Of a stretch of 64,000 bases of DNA, positions 19,723 to 32,279 are shown in pieces. Numbering within the stretch: the first letter of the stretch is position 1; each line of letters starts with the position of its first letter. Source of the stretch: Tetrapyrgos nigripes (lineage: Eukaryota > Basidiomycota > Agaricomycetes > Agaricales > Campanellaceae). The translations under genes were made by a program, and so were the position numbers. The stretch is taken from assembly GCA_013368315.1 (NCBI GenBank), contig JAACJM010000203.1, forward strand, positions 1 to 64,000, given 5' to 3'. The notes beneath the pieces were generated by a model that did not search any database, was not told the origin of the DNA, and saw only the letters and a program-made list of their open reading frames with translations.

Positions 19723-22574
19723 ATGTATGGACGACGTTCCACTTCTCTCATTTCAAACGCTGTAGGGGTCGCTCGTTACCATGCAAAGGCGTCCAAGAAA
19801 CGCCTTCCTCCCCGGAAAATAGAAGCCCAACCCAAATTCCTCAGAACCGCCAATGACCTCGTTAACAAAGCGACCGACCCTCCACCAGGATGGAAACATA
19901 CACGTAGTCTACGTGGAGAGGAGAAACGGGCTGAATCGAAGATCAAAACTGTCAAACGGACTGCCAGGCCTCCTTCCGCAGAAAAGTTGGCCTTTAACAG
20001 TATGAAGTTTGACAGCGAGTCTTCGTATGCAAGCCCTGGCGAAGATGGAGAAATGTCTTCGGAAAAGGTCTATGAAGTTGGCTCCATCGTAGAAATTCGA
20101 AAGTGCGTAGTCAGCTACTTTGGGTCAACTATCTCTTACTTTTTCGTAGGCAAGGCTTATCAGCAATTGCAGTCGTTCTCGCTCAAGTCTACGTCGACCG
20201 TAGGCTGACATTAATCTGCATGGTCAGCAGTGGCGAGGTTTGGGATCAGGGTCCGGACGATATTGTCTTTGATATCCCGAACTTTGTCACGCCAGAGCTC
20301 GCCGAACGTTGTGGACACACAGAGGTTCCAGCGGACGAGACACAGCTCCATGCCCGGGTGGAAGTGCTTAGACAGCTAACCAAAATCCTGAAGGATTTCG
20401 AGAATGCCAGGAATGGTATCTCGAGTCTTCAGCTGGACATCTACTCCATTGCGAAATCTCCTGATCCTAACAAGTGGGGCTCCATCACGGTCGGCGAAGT
20501 TGTTCATCTTATGACGAAGCAGCCCAATGTTCTCACCTACCTTGCGGCACATGCCCATTTGATGTCTCAACCCCAGAAATTCTTAGCAAACCACGATTAT
20601 GTCTTCTCTCGAAGGTTCAGGGTTCGTCCTCAGGCGGCCTTGGATCGCATTCAAACTGTCACCAACTGGATTCGTGAGCCAAATGGTCCTATTGCTTCGT
20701 TTGTCAAGAAGGCCCGGGAAATCCGCCAAACAAACTCCCGTCTTCTTGAGGAAAACGTTCTAGGGACGCCTAGAAGGCAACCGGGCTCACACTCCTGGAC
20801 TGACGATGACAAAGTTATTCTCTTATTTCTCATTGACTCGATGCGACATCCGACAAGTCTTCAGATGGACCCTCATATTTTGGGCTTCAGCTTCATCTGT
20901 AAGCAAGTCATGGACGAGAAGGAGAAGATTGATGATACAGCCGTACAACAGCTGTTGACCGAAGTGGGGGTTATAGCGTCCTGGCAGGACATCGCAGAGT
21001 TGCGCGAGGACTTGGGGCTGGATGCTGATGGTAGCAAGATGAAGAATTTGCAGGAGGTGGTCAACCGAAAATTGGGCACTTCCCCTTCTAAAGCCCCTCT
21101 TGGACCCGAAGACTTCTATCACTCAGATCCTCTTGAGGCAGTCCGCCATGATTTTGGTGACATGCCAGTATACACTATCGACGATCCCACGGCGTCGGAG
21201 CTTGACGATGGTCTCTCTGTCGAAACCATTCCAGGCGAGGCCGATGTCTACTGGCTACACGTTCATATCGCCGACCCCGCGTCTGTCATTCCACCGTCAC
21301 ATATCCTTGCCAAACATGCCTATGATCGGGGGGAGACTGTCTACATGTACCACATGAAGGACCATATGTTACCAACTGGCTTGACACATCATCCTGAACA
21401 TGGACTATCTTTAGGAGTACGCTCTCCACAGCGGGTCTTGACTTTGAGCGCTAAAGTCAAGACCGACGGTAGTCTTTTGGACTATAAAGTCAGAGCTGGT
21501 CTTGTCAGGAATATCATCAAGACCACTTATGAATCCGTTGAACACGCTCTCGGCTTGCCCCCTACACCTGTCCATTTCCCATTTGGAGACATTCCCAATC
21601 CTCAGCCAATCACAACCCATAACGATTTTGACATCTCGCAGTTTAGACTCATGAAGACTATCTCAGATTCGATGGTGCAAAAACGTATGAGAAATGGGGT
21701 GTTCAATCACGACACATGGAATGCCGAGCTATTCGATCTCGAGATTCCCTTCCGCGTCTACCCTACTCTAGAACCCACGATTTTTACCGGTTCTTTAGCT
21801 CCCAAGTATGCGGTAACGCGGCCGTCTGAACGTGATGCAGGAGCAAAAGCTTGGGTCTCAGAGGCCATGAAACTCGGATGCCGTGTTGCATCTCGTTTCT
21901 GTACCGAGCATAATCTTCCTATCCTCAGAAGATATGCCACTCGACCAATAGCGGCATCAGAGTCGGATTTCCAGACAATTCTAGATAACCGGACGTCCAA
22001 TGGTTACGTGGATTATTCCATCACTTCTTCGAGGCTCATCACGGAATCGATTGCCGGCTATTCCACAGAGCCGAGGGAACATTTTGGGAATGGGGTTGCA
22101 GAAGGGGAAGGATATGTCCGGACGACGTCGCCGTTGAGACGGTACGCAGATTTGTTGGCACATTGGCAAATACACGCCGCTCTCCTGGGAAGACCCGCTA
22201 TCTTCTCGAAGGAATGGATGCAAGAATTTTCAGTCATCCAGAAAGCGAAAGAGCGTTTACAGCGACGTCTTCTCGGTGTCCATCAAGTCCAATGGGCAAT
22301 TCTCTATCTCCAACGTTGGCAGAAAGCGAGGGATGCGGGCTTGCTTAAAGATAAACAGGATCCATCTCCAAAGCTTCTCGCGAGGACGACTACATCACCC
22401 AACTGGTACAGCGAAAATAGGCAGTGGGGCACCGAATGCAGCTTGCAGACATTGGGGGTCAAGGCTACACTCATGGGAATCGAGGAAGCTACGCCCCCTG
22501 GTTCGTTTTTTTCTGTCAAGTTAAAGAGTACGCGTTTGGGGCTTCGACCGCAAATATTGGTTGAAATGGTCTGA
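19723..22574 (+). CDS. DSS1: Mitochondrial exoribonuclease II (RNB family, Dss1-like)
   Basis: Two exons (19723-20102 and 20150-22574) give 934 residues. The N-terminus MYGRRSTSLISNAVGVARYHAK is Arg/Ser-rich without acidic residues, as expected for mitochondrial import. The RNB catalytic domain starts around residue 460: DDPTASELDDGLSVE carries the clustered Asp residues that bind Mg2+, followed by LHVHIADPASVIP. The C-terminal part has YVRTTSPLRRYADLLAHWQIHA, the conserved RNB Arg motif. The long N-terminal region before RNB and the overall length match fungal Dss1/CYT-4, the 3'-5' exonuclease of the mitochondrial degradosome. A cytosolic Dis3 is excluded by the lack of a PIN domain. It is divergent from the zinc-finger gene, with starts about 80 bases apart. 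Confidence 0.92.
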
Positions 22575-22777
22575 CTCGGACAAGGATTCAAAAGTAATTA
22601 GACTGAGGGACAACTGAGGGATCGTATAATCCTGTAATTACTAGTAAATCTAATCTAATCTCCATTCACCTTGCAAGACGCTGGAAATGGTACGACTCAA
22701 AAAATTTCCACGCGTCAAATTTATTTCACGTCAGTTAAAGTTTGGTTGAGTTTGAGTGGTTTCCTGGACCTCCCACC

Positions 22778-24815
22778 ATGTCCAACTTTACTGTCTCGTC
22801 GCTACCTATTGGAGCGGACGCATGGGCAGGTTATCTTGCACAGGCGAAGGAACTTCCTACTTCAAGAGTCGTCTTGCTCGCCCTTGTCAACATACCGGTC
22901 CTGGCCATCGTTCTTAACGTTCTTTGGCAACTGGTACGTGTCTCTGAGCTTCTCAGTTGCCTGAGAGATACTTACAGTCCTTCAGGCCGTACCAAGGCGC
23001 AAATCTGACCCTCCCCTTGTGTTTCATTTGATACCCTTCATAGGCTCAGCAATCGAGTACGGGAATGATCCTCTCAAATTTTTCTTGACCTCCAGAGAGA
23101 AGGTAGATTTTCTCATACGCGTGCATATTGCTATAACTTACGCTTGGAACAGTACGGGGATGTCTTCACCTTTATACTTCTTGGTCGTCGCGTTACAGTC
23201 GCTCTTGGCCCAAAGGGTAACAATTTCGTTTTGGGAGGGAAGTCAACTACCTTTGGTGCGGAGGAGGCTTACACAGTGAGTCCACTTTTCTCCTGCATTC
23301 TATAGTCTGCTCATGCTTCCCGCAGCATTTGACTACACCTGTCTTTGGCAAGGATGTTGTCTACGATGTCCCCAACGACGTCTTCATGGAGCAGAAGAAG
23401 TTTGTCAAATTCGGTCTGACCACCGAAAATTTACGTGCATACGTTGGTATGATTGAGGAAGAAGTTGAGAACTTCCTCAGTACCGATCCGGCTTTCAAAA
23501 TATATCAGCGAAACGACGTTAACGAATGGGGTCAATTCGACGTTCTAGAATCTTTGGCAGACATCACGATTTTGACCGCTTCTCGAACGCTTCAAGGACG
23601 GGAAGTCCGGGATAATCTCGACAAATCCTTCTCCAAACTGTACAACGACCTTGACGGTGGTTTCACCCCTCTCAACTTCATGTTCCCTAACCTTCCTTTG
23701 GAGAGCTACCGTAAACGGGATATCGCACAGAAGAAAATGAGCGATTTCTATGTCAGTGCTATCAAGAAGCGTAAAGAAGGAACTGGGGCTGTATGTTGTT
23801 CTCCTGCTCACCCTGTCTACACTTTCCTAATCCTATCCATAGCATGACCACGACATGATTGCTTCACTCATGAACCAAAAATACCGATCTGGCAAACCTT
23901 TGAGAGATCACGAAGTTGCCCATATCATGATTGCTCTGCTCATGGCTGGCCAGCATACCAGTTCCGCGACGAGTTCCTGGGCTCTCCTTCACATGGCAGA
24001 CAACCCAGAGTTTGTGTAAGTCGAACATCTCCCTCCGATAGTCTACGTCTTTGACTCCGGGCATTTATCGTAGCGAGGCCTTGTACCAAGAACAAGTCAA
24101 GCACTTTGGCACTGGAAACGGCAAATTCCGCCCTCTGAGCTATGAAGACATGCGCGATCTTCCTCTTATGGATGCCGCAATCCGTGAAACCCTTCGTCTG
24201 CACCCACCCATCCACAGTATCATGCGATATGTCCGTGACGATGTTCCCGTTCCTCCCACTTATGCTGCTCCCTCAAAAGACGGCTCTTTCGTTGTTCCCA
24301 AGGGTCACTATGTCCTCGCTTCTCCTCTCGTCAGCCAGATGGATCCACAGACATGGAAAGAACCCACAAAATGGGATCCGTACAGATGGAGTGATCCTGA
24401 CGGTGTTGCCTCGCAAGCTCTCAAGAGTTACGTTGATGTAGATGGCGAGAAAATCGACTTTGGATTCGGAGCAGTCAGTAAGGGAACGGAAAGTCCTTAT
24501 CAACCTTTCGGTGCCGGTCGTCATAGGTGTATTGGAGAACAGGTACGTTTTAGTTCATAACTTTCGGCTGGTCAATTCAGTGTAATCCAACGTTTTTTAG
24601 TTCGCATACCTGCAACTGGGCACTATCCTGGCAACGATTGTAAGGAAGATGGAGCTCCGCATTCCCACTGGTGTACCTGACCACAATTATCATGTTTGTT
24701 GGAATCTTCATGCTACTTTGACGCGGATGGCTGACTATACATTTCATTATAGACTATGATCACTTTACCCAAAAAACCAAGGTCAATCCATTACAGGAGA
24801 CGCGATTTCGACTAG
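22778..24815 (+). CDS. ERG11: Lanosterol/eburicol 14-alpha-demethylase, CYP51
   Basis: About eight exons join to roughly 540 residues. The N-terminus has a membrane anchor (VVLLALVNIPVLAIVLNVLW, residues ~30-50). Characteristic CYP51 motifs follow: FGKDVVYDVPN with YDVPN typical of the B-helix/B-C loop, the I-helix MAGQHTSSATSSW, the ExxR motif in ETLRLHPPIHSIMR, and the haem-binding loop PFGAGRHRCIGEQFAY. These identify the sterol 14-demethylase of the endoplasmic reticulum, which removes the 14-alpha methyl group in ergosterol synthesis and is the azole target. The start MSNFTVSSLP sits in a good accatg context. The last exon is short, TMITLPKKPRSIHYRRRDFD. No sterol regulatory element could be pointed to with confidence. 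Confidence 0.97.
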
Positions 24816-25275
24816 AAGGACTCCTTTATCTATATAGAGGCGCGTCGTGATATAATAATGCAATTTACCATAGCACAGAGAAACGATGGTATACACTATA
24901 CCCTAGGTTAACTTGATGCCCGTATAATAGAGCACTGCTGTTCATGGAATATCTGGATTCTTGTAACTTGGAGCAATGGTTGTGACTGGGTGTACCTGCC
25001 GCTCAAGCTTTTCGACGCGACTGCTGCTACGGCACGCCCGCCAGATTTCATAGCCCACAACAGATCAGAAGGGTTCAGGAAAAACAGTGACATGATAATA
25101 GGATGCTGCAAGACCTTAGGTCTTGACTCAGGACTGACTGACTGACCGGCGAGTAATATAATTACTTGGTGCAAGATATACGAAACAAGGTATACTATGA
25201 CATTGTCTATAAGCACTCATTATAAAGCGTTTTTGCCCTTGTATTCTGTGCTGCGTCAAGTATATACAGGTATAC
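24816..25275. other. Intergenic between CYP51 and the F-box gene
   Basis: Convergent 3' flanks of the two genes. A short gactgactgactgac tract lies at about 25131-25144. No gene-like frame is supported. Confidence 0.5.
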
Positions 25276-26520
25276 TTAGTACAGAGACACTTCCAGAAAT
25301 AATCCACCACTGGCATTCGTCGTCGAAAGGTAAGTGCGTATATCAGCCTCGTCCATATTGTAGTCAGTTGGAATTTTCAGTGAGAGCTTTTTCAGACTAG
25401 CTCGGCCGGTCTGCCCAGTCTGCAGAAAACCATCGAGGAGATTGTCGATCTCGCAAAGACAGTTGTTTCCAAATAACTCTGGGTAACTTCGCAATTGACG
25501 AGGAGTTCTAAATTCGAGGGAGAGGTGTTCGAGTCGTTGGATGACAATCGAAAGGATACCATTCAATACGGCCACTGTGTCAGAGAATTTCTCCTCGGAA
25601 ATCCCAGTCAACGTAAGGTCGACGAGTTTAGTGAGATGACTGAATGAAGGAGCCAAATTTGGACCGAAGAAAATGTGGTAAAACGACGTGAGCGTAAAGT
25701 GAGTAACAGCCGGCCCACATTGTTGGAGGATGATAGGATATCTCTGGGGGACATGGGTTTTGAGTGTCAAACAGCAAAGTGATGACAGGTCAAAAAAATG
25801 CTCTGGCATTGTGAAGAATGGTTCCACCCATGTTTCCCGGTGTACCACAGTGGGAAAGATGAATGTGGTGACTGACAATGACTGTAAACGTGGAGGGTGC
25901 AGCGATAATGGAGTAGAGGAGGCATCAAATGGTGAATCCCAGGTGTTTGTGGGATCGGGGGAGCTGGGTCTAGGGATGATGTGGAGTTCTAAGGATTGCA
26001 AAGAAGGCTGCCCTGCTGCTATCCTGGACAAGAGGCGAAGTAGGTGATCTGAAGATATGTGAGATCTCAGTGCGAGACTTTCAAGGGGGTTCTTCTCCAG
26101 CAAATGGAGTAAGGATGTCGAATGCAAAGTTCGCGAAGAAAAGTCGAGGCTCTGCAGATTGGTAAAAGGAAGTTGTGAAATAAGGGTATTGAACGCGAAG
26201 TTTTTAGGGTATATCAAGGTGGGAAGTCGCAGAGTGAGGATGCGAACTATCCTGGAGTACGGAGGGCTGAGGCTTGAGGACGTCATGTCCTCAGCCAGCA
26301 ATTCCAGTTTTTCTTTGTATTCTGAAAGATCTTCTGGTCGGGGTTCAAATTGGGCATTTGGAGGGAAGGTGAAATTTCGAAAAAGGTTTCTGCGAGCACG
26401 AGGAAGCCAGTCATGGCAGACCAATGTGCAAGACTTTGTGCTTCCGGTATCGAGAACTCTGTCGATGATTTCATCCCTAATTTCCGGAGGAAAGGTAGCA
26501 GCAAAGGGTTTTGCAGACAT
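25276..26520 (-). CDS. F-box protein with leucine-rich C-terminal region
   Basis: One open frame of 414 residues without introns. The F-box is at about residues 8-48 (TFPPEIRDEIIDRVLD...LVCHDWLPRARRNLFR). The rest consists of irregular leucine-rich segments such as FTNLQSLDFSS, LQSLELHIIP, LQSLSVTTF and LTKLVDLTLTGI. It should act as a substrate adaptor of an SCF ubiquitin ligase, with the F-box binding Skp1; the target is unknown. It is a full-length paralogue of the interrupted gene at 9611-10864, sharing order, length and intronless structure. Such F-box genes are strongly expanded in Agaricomycetes (established knowledge). Confidence 0.9.
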   Translation of the reverse strand: MSAKPFAATFPPEIRDEIIDRVLDTGSTKSCTLVCHDWLPRARRNLFRNFTFPPNAQFEPRPEDLSEYKEKLELLAEDMTSSSLSPPYSRIVRILTLRLPTLIYPKNFAFNTLISQLPFTNLQSLDFSSRTLHSTSLLHLLEKNPLESLALRSHISSDHLLRLLSRIAAGQPSLQSLELHIIPRPSSPDPTNTWDSPFDASSTPLSLHPPRLQSLSVTTFIFPTVVHRETWVEPFFTMPEHFFDLSSLCCLTLKTHVPQRYPIILQQCGPAVTHFTLTSFYHIFFGPNLAPSFSHLTKLVDLTLTGISEEKFSDTVAVLNGILSIVIQRLEHLSLEFRTPRQLRSYPELFGNNCLCEIDNLLDGFLQTGQTGRASLKKLSLKIPTDYNMDEADIRTYLSTTNASGGLFLEVSLY

Positions 26521-26717
26521 GGATGGCGTTAGACTGCGTGAGGTGTACTGTAAAGCTTGCTACCCCATCAAATAAGTACTATATAAACGATCAGCAATGG
26601 TAAGAATCACCATCACAAAGCTGACCACTTACTGCGGCTGCCGGATGCGGACAAGGTGGCTGTGTAATATTTCAGGCCTGACCATCTCGAAGTCAATTCA
26701 CCCTCCCTTGCTCAAGC

Positions 26718-28057
26718 ATGAATAACAACATCGTCGTCAATGACTTTATGTTCTGTGCTAACCATGGTAGCGAAGTTTGCTACGCTTGTTTCTGCGACCA
26801 TCGCATGACCAACAACATCCGGATTGAGGAAGAACTTGCCAGAGCGTTCCCGGGAAAGACAGAGGAAGAATTACTAGTGTGTCTTGTCCAGCTTTCTCGA
26901 GACTGCTACTAAACCTCCGTGTTATGTCAGGATCGACCACCAGTCGCGGTGTCCTTAAAGGACATCGTTTTTTCGGGCGAATTGGATCGAGATGGAGATG
27001 AACGTTTTATGTGCAAAAAACACAAGACGGTGGACTGTAACACTTGTTTTGACTGGAAAGCTCTGGCCACAAAACACACGAAAGACATGGGGAAGGCGAT
27101 GCCCACGAACACTGCGAGGGAGGAGAAGCTAGAGTTCTTGTCGTCCATGGGAGTGGAATTATCACCATTGACGCGCCTTCCCGATGAGGCGATAGACGAA
27201 AAGCTTCATGGTGCCATCGATGCCGCGCAGCACTTCTGCGAGCTATTCGGCAGCAGCGAGGATCCATCCATCGATCCTATATCACTCCCACTCTGGCCTA
27301 GAACCAATCCAATACAACCTACAGTATTTCGCGGTAATGTGGCTGAAGCTCTTCAAACTCCATCTCCTTCAAACAGCGAAACCTTTAGAGACCTCGTCAA
27401 CATGTTATTCTGCATGGGCGGTTACCTTGACCAAGCTCATCGTTGTTTCGTTTTACAGGACAGAGCACACAGATCGGCCATATGCTTGCGAGTGAGTCTA
27501 CAGTGCTTGACCTGTCTTATTCTCCTAATGTATGATAGGTGGTGGAGATCCGGACCGTTGCCGATAGGGTACCCATGCTCATTGTTTTATGTGAAAGAGC
27601 AACGCTCGGTGGCGTGTCGTATTGGACTCGCGAAGTGGGGGTCGTTCCTCATATCACTACCCCCTCTTTACAAGAGCATGATCTACTGCTCTCCATTCTG
27701 AACATGAATGCAGCTAGGCTTCAATCTAGTTACCGTCCGGCCAAGAAAGAAGCAGAGGGAAATTTCTTCTTATCGTTCCTTCTTCCCATTAGTCAAATCA
27801 GCCAAAAGGATATTGGACGATTGATTCAACATTCCGGATGTTTCGTTTGTGGAGAACCGACCAAGAGTAGATGTTCGCAGTGCCTTTCTATTGAGTACTG
27901 CAGTCCTGGTCAGTTCTTTCTGGTTATTAATTTGTTCATGATCATCCGTTTTAATGATATGCTCTTTTCCCTTACAGCATGCCAACGAGCCCATTGGAAG
28001 AAACACAAACCAATGTGCAAGACCAAGGGGTTGGCGGGCCGAACATTCAGCACATAA
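26718..28057 (+). CDS. MYND-type zinc-finger protein
   Basis: Four or five exons give about 410 residues. The C-terminus carries a MYND finger split by an intron: CFVCGEPTKSRCSQCLSIEYC joined to ACQRAHWKKHKPMCK, with all Cys and the final His/Cys in place. The N-terminal half has two short Cys/His-rich pieces (FCANHGSEVCYACFCDHR and FMCKKHKTVDCNTCFDWK) that look like degenerate zinc-binding motifs and recur in fungal MYND proteins. The middle is alpha-helical and may hold repeats. MYND domains bind proline-rich peptides. No SET domain is present, so methyltransferase activity is not suggested. Start at 26718 (MNNNIVVNDFMF) is the first ATG of the frame. The precise role is unknown. Confidence 0.82.
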
Positions 28058-28436
28058 GGTAGGGAGGGGGGGTCGGGTCTGGTCAAAAATTTTTTTGATC
28101 CACCCTAGGTGGACGACTACTTGGGCATCGAGCGGCATTTGGAACACAGAACGGTGGTAATATGATTGTGCGCGTTGGCCGGTTCCTTGATAGAGAAAGT
28201 GATTTTTTCGCGATTACAGCTTGTTCGCTTACTGCAGCCTGGACTAGATACTAAGTCGGATTGTAAAGTCTCAGAGGCATAGAGACACACCTTGGACCCA
28301 AGTACACAAACGCGGATAAGAGTACCGAAGGGGGTGTGTCTACGGCATAGGCTCCCAAGGTCTGCTACGGCATATTCTGCATTCACAACTTACAAGTAAA
28401 GCATGTAGAGCGAATTTTTTGGAACAAGTACACGAG
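28058..28436. other. Intergenic, convergent 3' flanks
   Basis: About 380 bases between the MYND gene and PWP1. One 89-codon minus frame lies at 28117-28386 with no recognisable motif. A homopolymer-rich spot (gggaggggggg, aaaaattttttt) occurs at about 28063-28095. Confidence 0.4.
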
Positions 28437-30392
28437 CTAGTCTCCCTCTTCTTCATCACTCTCATCATCGCTCGCCAACCCGACTACACCACCACTGCCT
28501 TCTTCCCTCTCCCTAAGCTGTCTTCCAGCTTCCTTCAGCTTCGCAGCAAAGGCCTTCCTTGCGCCGAAGTTGGAACCGACATCCCAAATCTGAAGCTTGG
28601 CTTTTGATCCTCCCGCTGCGACAGTCAAAGGATCGTCGGGTGACCAAACAGTTGAAAAAACTTTGCCCTAGGGTTGAGAATCGGAGCTATTAGAGATACG
28701 AACTATCAGCGTGAAATATAATGATACATACCACACCCAGATCTCTTGACGAAACCAAGCTGACGTTTTGTTTTCCGTCAGTCTCGTCAACATTCCAGAT
28801 TTTGACAAGTTTGTCTGTTCCTCCTGTGACCAGACATCCTTTGATGTGCGGATTAATATCGATAGAAGATGTAGCACCGTCGTGTGCTGAGAGGGTGAAA
28901 CGGGCTGGACAGGGCTGGTCAAGGTTGGAGGGTAATGTTCGCGTATCAAAGTTGAGAACGAGACCATTCTCAAGGGAGACCTACGGTGTATTTGTACTCA
29001 GCATCTGAAGGGTAAAATCTATTTGGATTCTACTCACATAGAAACTAGAATCCTGCCAAGGATCCCAACGCAGAGCCTCAACATCACTTCCCAGAAATGC
29101 ACCGACACCGGATTCCGGCGAACGAGAGTCAAACACCCTGACAGTCCGGTCGTAACTTCCCGTCAACAAAACCGTAGGATCCTTCTCGTTCCACTGTACT
29201 GCCTGGACTTTGTCCTTGTGAACATCAAAGCTCCGTATTGCGCCTCCCTCTCCATCGTCGTTTATAGTCGGACTCCGACTCAAATCCCACAGCTTCACAG
29301 TCTTGTCCGCACTAGCACTAGCCAAGAAATTTCTTTGCTTCTTGTTCCAGCTCAGCCCCAGAATGGCGTCGACGTGATATCCCTTTTCTGTCGCGCGAGG
29401 CTTCGTTTTTTTCTTCTTTTTCTTGCCAGTTCCTAGTGGTGTAGGAACATGCGCTTTGGTACGGTCAGGGCGTCCCAAAACAGAATTGGGATACATGGCC
29501 TCGACGATGTCAAGGGACCATATCTCAATCTCGGGATCAAGAGTGCCAACAGCGATGTAATTGCCAAATCCTGAATTCGTGGGGTCGTTGTTCGATGATG
29601 TTGATGCGGGAGGAAAGTTAAGCCATTCTAGGCAGAGAGGGAAGTTAGGGAGCATGAGATCATGATGGACATAGAGATTGTCTTCTGATTCTTCGTAAAC
29701 GTAGATTTCAAGTTGAGAAATCTCGTCTTCAGTTTTGGCAGCAATCAAAATGTTGTCAGTAGGGAGAATTTCCAGTTCTTCCCTTTCGTTTTCGGCATCG
29801 TCTTCCTAAAACCAAGATGAGAGAAGCAATTTGGGCAGAAAACGGTTGGCTTGCCTTCAGTGTTATATAGGGATCTTCATCGTTATTTTTATGGTGCGCA
29901 AGCATATTGATACCACTGAAATGTGCAAGGCCTGGACGTTATAAGTTTGTGTCCTTCTGCAATAACGAAAAACCAACCTCCAGTTCGGGTATCCTCGTTA
30001 TCATAATCATCCAAGTTATATTGCGATAGATCGTCTTTATCGGCTTTTGGTTTTATGGCACCTCCGTCTACATCCATGGCATTTTCATCCTCGCTTTGCA
30101 AAGAAAAAGTAAGCAATCTATTGACCAAGTAACTGTTACCAAAAGACATATAAACTCACTCTACCCAGTTCTCATCACCATCGTCTTCTTCAGCATCAAT
30201 ACTTTCGTCACCTTGACCCATCGATTGAGCAGCCTCATGGGCGCGCTTGAGTTCGTCCTGAGCAGATTCCAGTTCTATCCGTGCCAATACGCTGACTCTT
30301 TCCAGTTCCTTGTCATCGAGGACGTATTTCGAGGGTTGTCTGGCAGCAACGCCCCGCCGCACCCAAGAAACGGCAGATATTAGGCTGCTCAT
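28437..30392 (-). CDS. PWP1: Periodic tryptophan protein 1 (WD40)
   Basis: Seven or so exons splice to more than 500 residues, from MSSLISAVSWVRRGVAARQP to an acidic end (ASDDESDEEEGD). The N-terminus SAVSWVRRGVA is the characteristic PWP1 start. It is followed by an acidic linker, DDLSQYNLDDYD and MNILAHHKNNDEDPYITLKED. Then come WD40 repeats: GNYIAVGTLDPEIEIWSLD, NFLASASADKTVKLWDLS, VLLTGSYDRTVRVFDSR, GCLVTGGTDKLVKIWNVD and KLQIWDVG. PWP1 acts in nucleolar 60S ribosome biogenesis (rRNA processing) in yeast and animals. The start is well supported by the conserved first residues. Confidence 0.95.
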
Positions 30393-30685
30393 CGCCCTGC
30401 GTCGAAGTCAGGGAAAAAATTCGTATCTTCACGTGACTTTATGTCATCAGTTTTAGGGGCTTTTCTCTTCGAGAAGCGCACACTAGATGATGGACCAACA
30501 AAGTACATAAGGTATCGCGTACAAAGGGTGTCTGTGACCAACTTATCGAATTTTGATAAGTAGAGTTCGGTATCGTAATGAAAAAGAGGTGAAGGGCCTC
30601 AACGACCATGATTATCCTGTGTCATCCCGTAGCAATCTTCATGATCCAGGATGAGAATCTTTGACAGACTTGACCGTCGCTGCCA

Positions 30686-31949
30686 TCAAAAATAATTAGT
30701 AGCATTCAAATTGAGAACCTTCATGTGCATACCGAGAAAAGCCTTCCCTGTAGCTCCCATAAAATTGAGATCCAGAATATCATTTCTACGTCGAGCAGAC
30801 TCTGCATGTTCTTCAATTACATCCAGATTACGCAGTCCGCTTTCAATATCCTCGAGGTGATCGCGGAGATACTGATTGTCTTTTCCATAAAGTGGGAGGT
30901 CGTGGTATTTGCGATGATAGGAGGACAGATATCTGCAAGATATTCATTATTTCAGAAATCATGATTGTATGAAGCGATCTATTATGGGCCGTACTGAGCT
31001 TCCAATGCATTGAAGACATTGCTGCCTTCTGCAGAGTCGACGAAAGGAACTTGTCCACCAAAGTCTGGGTTTACTGGTACATGCTCTTCCTGTTGCGAAC
31101 GGTCATACATTCCTTCCAGTCGAAATAGTTCTACTCCTAACTTGGCGGCCAAATTCTGATACATACATATTAGCATACAGTCAAAATGGACAAAGCGCAG
31201 GACAAACTCACCGCCCAATGTTCTTCTCTGACCTCGGCTGCCCACTGCACACTTGAATAAATCAACCCGACCAACAAAAGGAACGTTAATCCCGTCGCAA
31301 TATACAACCGTGCCCGCGCATTGAGATCATATTTGTTGGCCATTCCACGAGTCACCACACCAAAGAAAATCCATGTCGCTACGAGTAAAAGCTGTGAAAA
31401 GATGGTCGTGTGATCAGCAAAAAGACCACTTTGAGAACACAGAAAATCGTACGCGCTGAAACGTATACTGCCAAAAGCGCCTTTTGGATTGCTTCTGCAT
31501 GTATTCGGACGAGAGTGGCTGTGGAGGTGGGTAGAAGTGGGCGTAGCCAAGTCGTCGGGAAATGATGGAACGACGGGCATGTTTTGTGGACCCATAGGAT
31601 TTCCGGGACCCAGATACAATCAGAGATTGGCTCTTCGATGCAGCTTCCAACGGTGCTATCGCATATTGCCGAGATACGCTGGGCGAGGGAGACATTGGGC
31701 GAGAGGGAAGAGGAGGAGGAGCAACCAAGAGAGAAGGTCAAAGATAGGAGCCTTTGCGGACCAATCTCTCAGATTCAGACACTATGAGGTCGACTTGATC
31801 GTTTGCTACGGGAGAGGACTCTCAGCTGCATGTTTAGAGTTCCTGTCTTCGAATACGGACTGACAGTCACAAGGGCCTTTCAAATTTGTGCTATGATGAC
31901 TAGCAGGCCGATTCGTTGGCTTCAGGAAAGGTGATGTAAGGGCAGACAT
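30686..31949 (-). CDS. Unrecognised protein with two transmembrane helices
   Basis: Exons join in phase from MSALTSPFLKPTNRPASHH at 31949 to NLNATNYF at 30686, about 350 residues. The first half is Ser/Pro-rich and basic, ending in EYMQKQSKRRFWQYTFQR. Two hydrophobic helices follow, LLLVATWIFFGVV and LYIATGLTFLLLVGLIYSSV, separated by a short basic loop (NKYDLNARAR). The C-terminal half is soluble and helical (WANLAAKLGVELFRLEGMYDRSQQ, then RDHLEDIESGLRNLDVIEEHAE). All five junctions examined keep the frame. The layout suggests an endomembrane or nuclear-envelope protein with both ends on the same side, but I do not recognise the family. The final ~25 codons are less certain. Confidence 0.65.
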
Positions 31950-32279
31950 AATGATAATGTGGAAGGTATATGGAACAGGCTAGCAGTTAATGTGAAGACG
32001 AGCATAGCAGTGTGGAACGAAGAAAGACGCGCGGTCTGGAACAACTTTCAGGGAAGCTCTACAAAACGGATTATTATTCACCAATGACTGGGCACCGTAG
32101 AGCGTGTATACAATGGCAAGTAGTGTACAATACTAGAAGGAAATGATAGTCCTTTACATAATGTAATAGATCTGCAGCGTGTATGGACAAATTCGAATGA
32201 AAAATAGACGGATAGCAGACAAAGTCCAAAACAGAAAAAGAAAAGAAAACGGTTGAGCTGGGAATAAGCTGGCAGTCGC
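31950..32279. other. Intergenic between the two-TM gene and the AspRS-fusion gene
   Basis: About 330 bases holding the 5' flank of the membrane-protein gene and the 3' flank of the synthetase-fusion gene, which runs in the same direction. No coding signal. Confidence 0.5.
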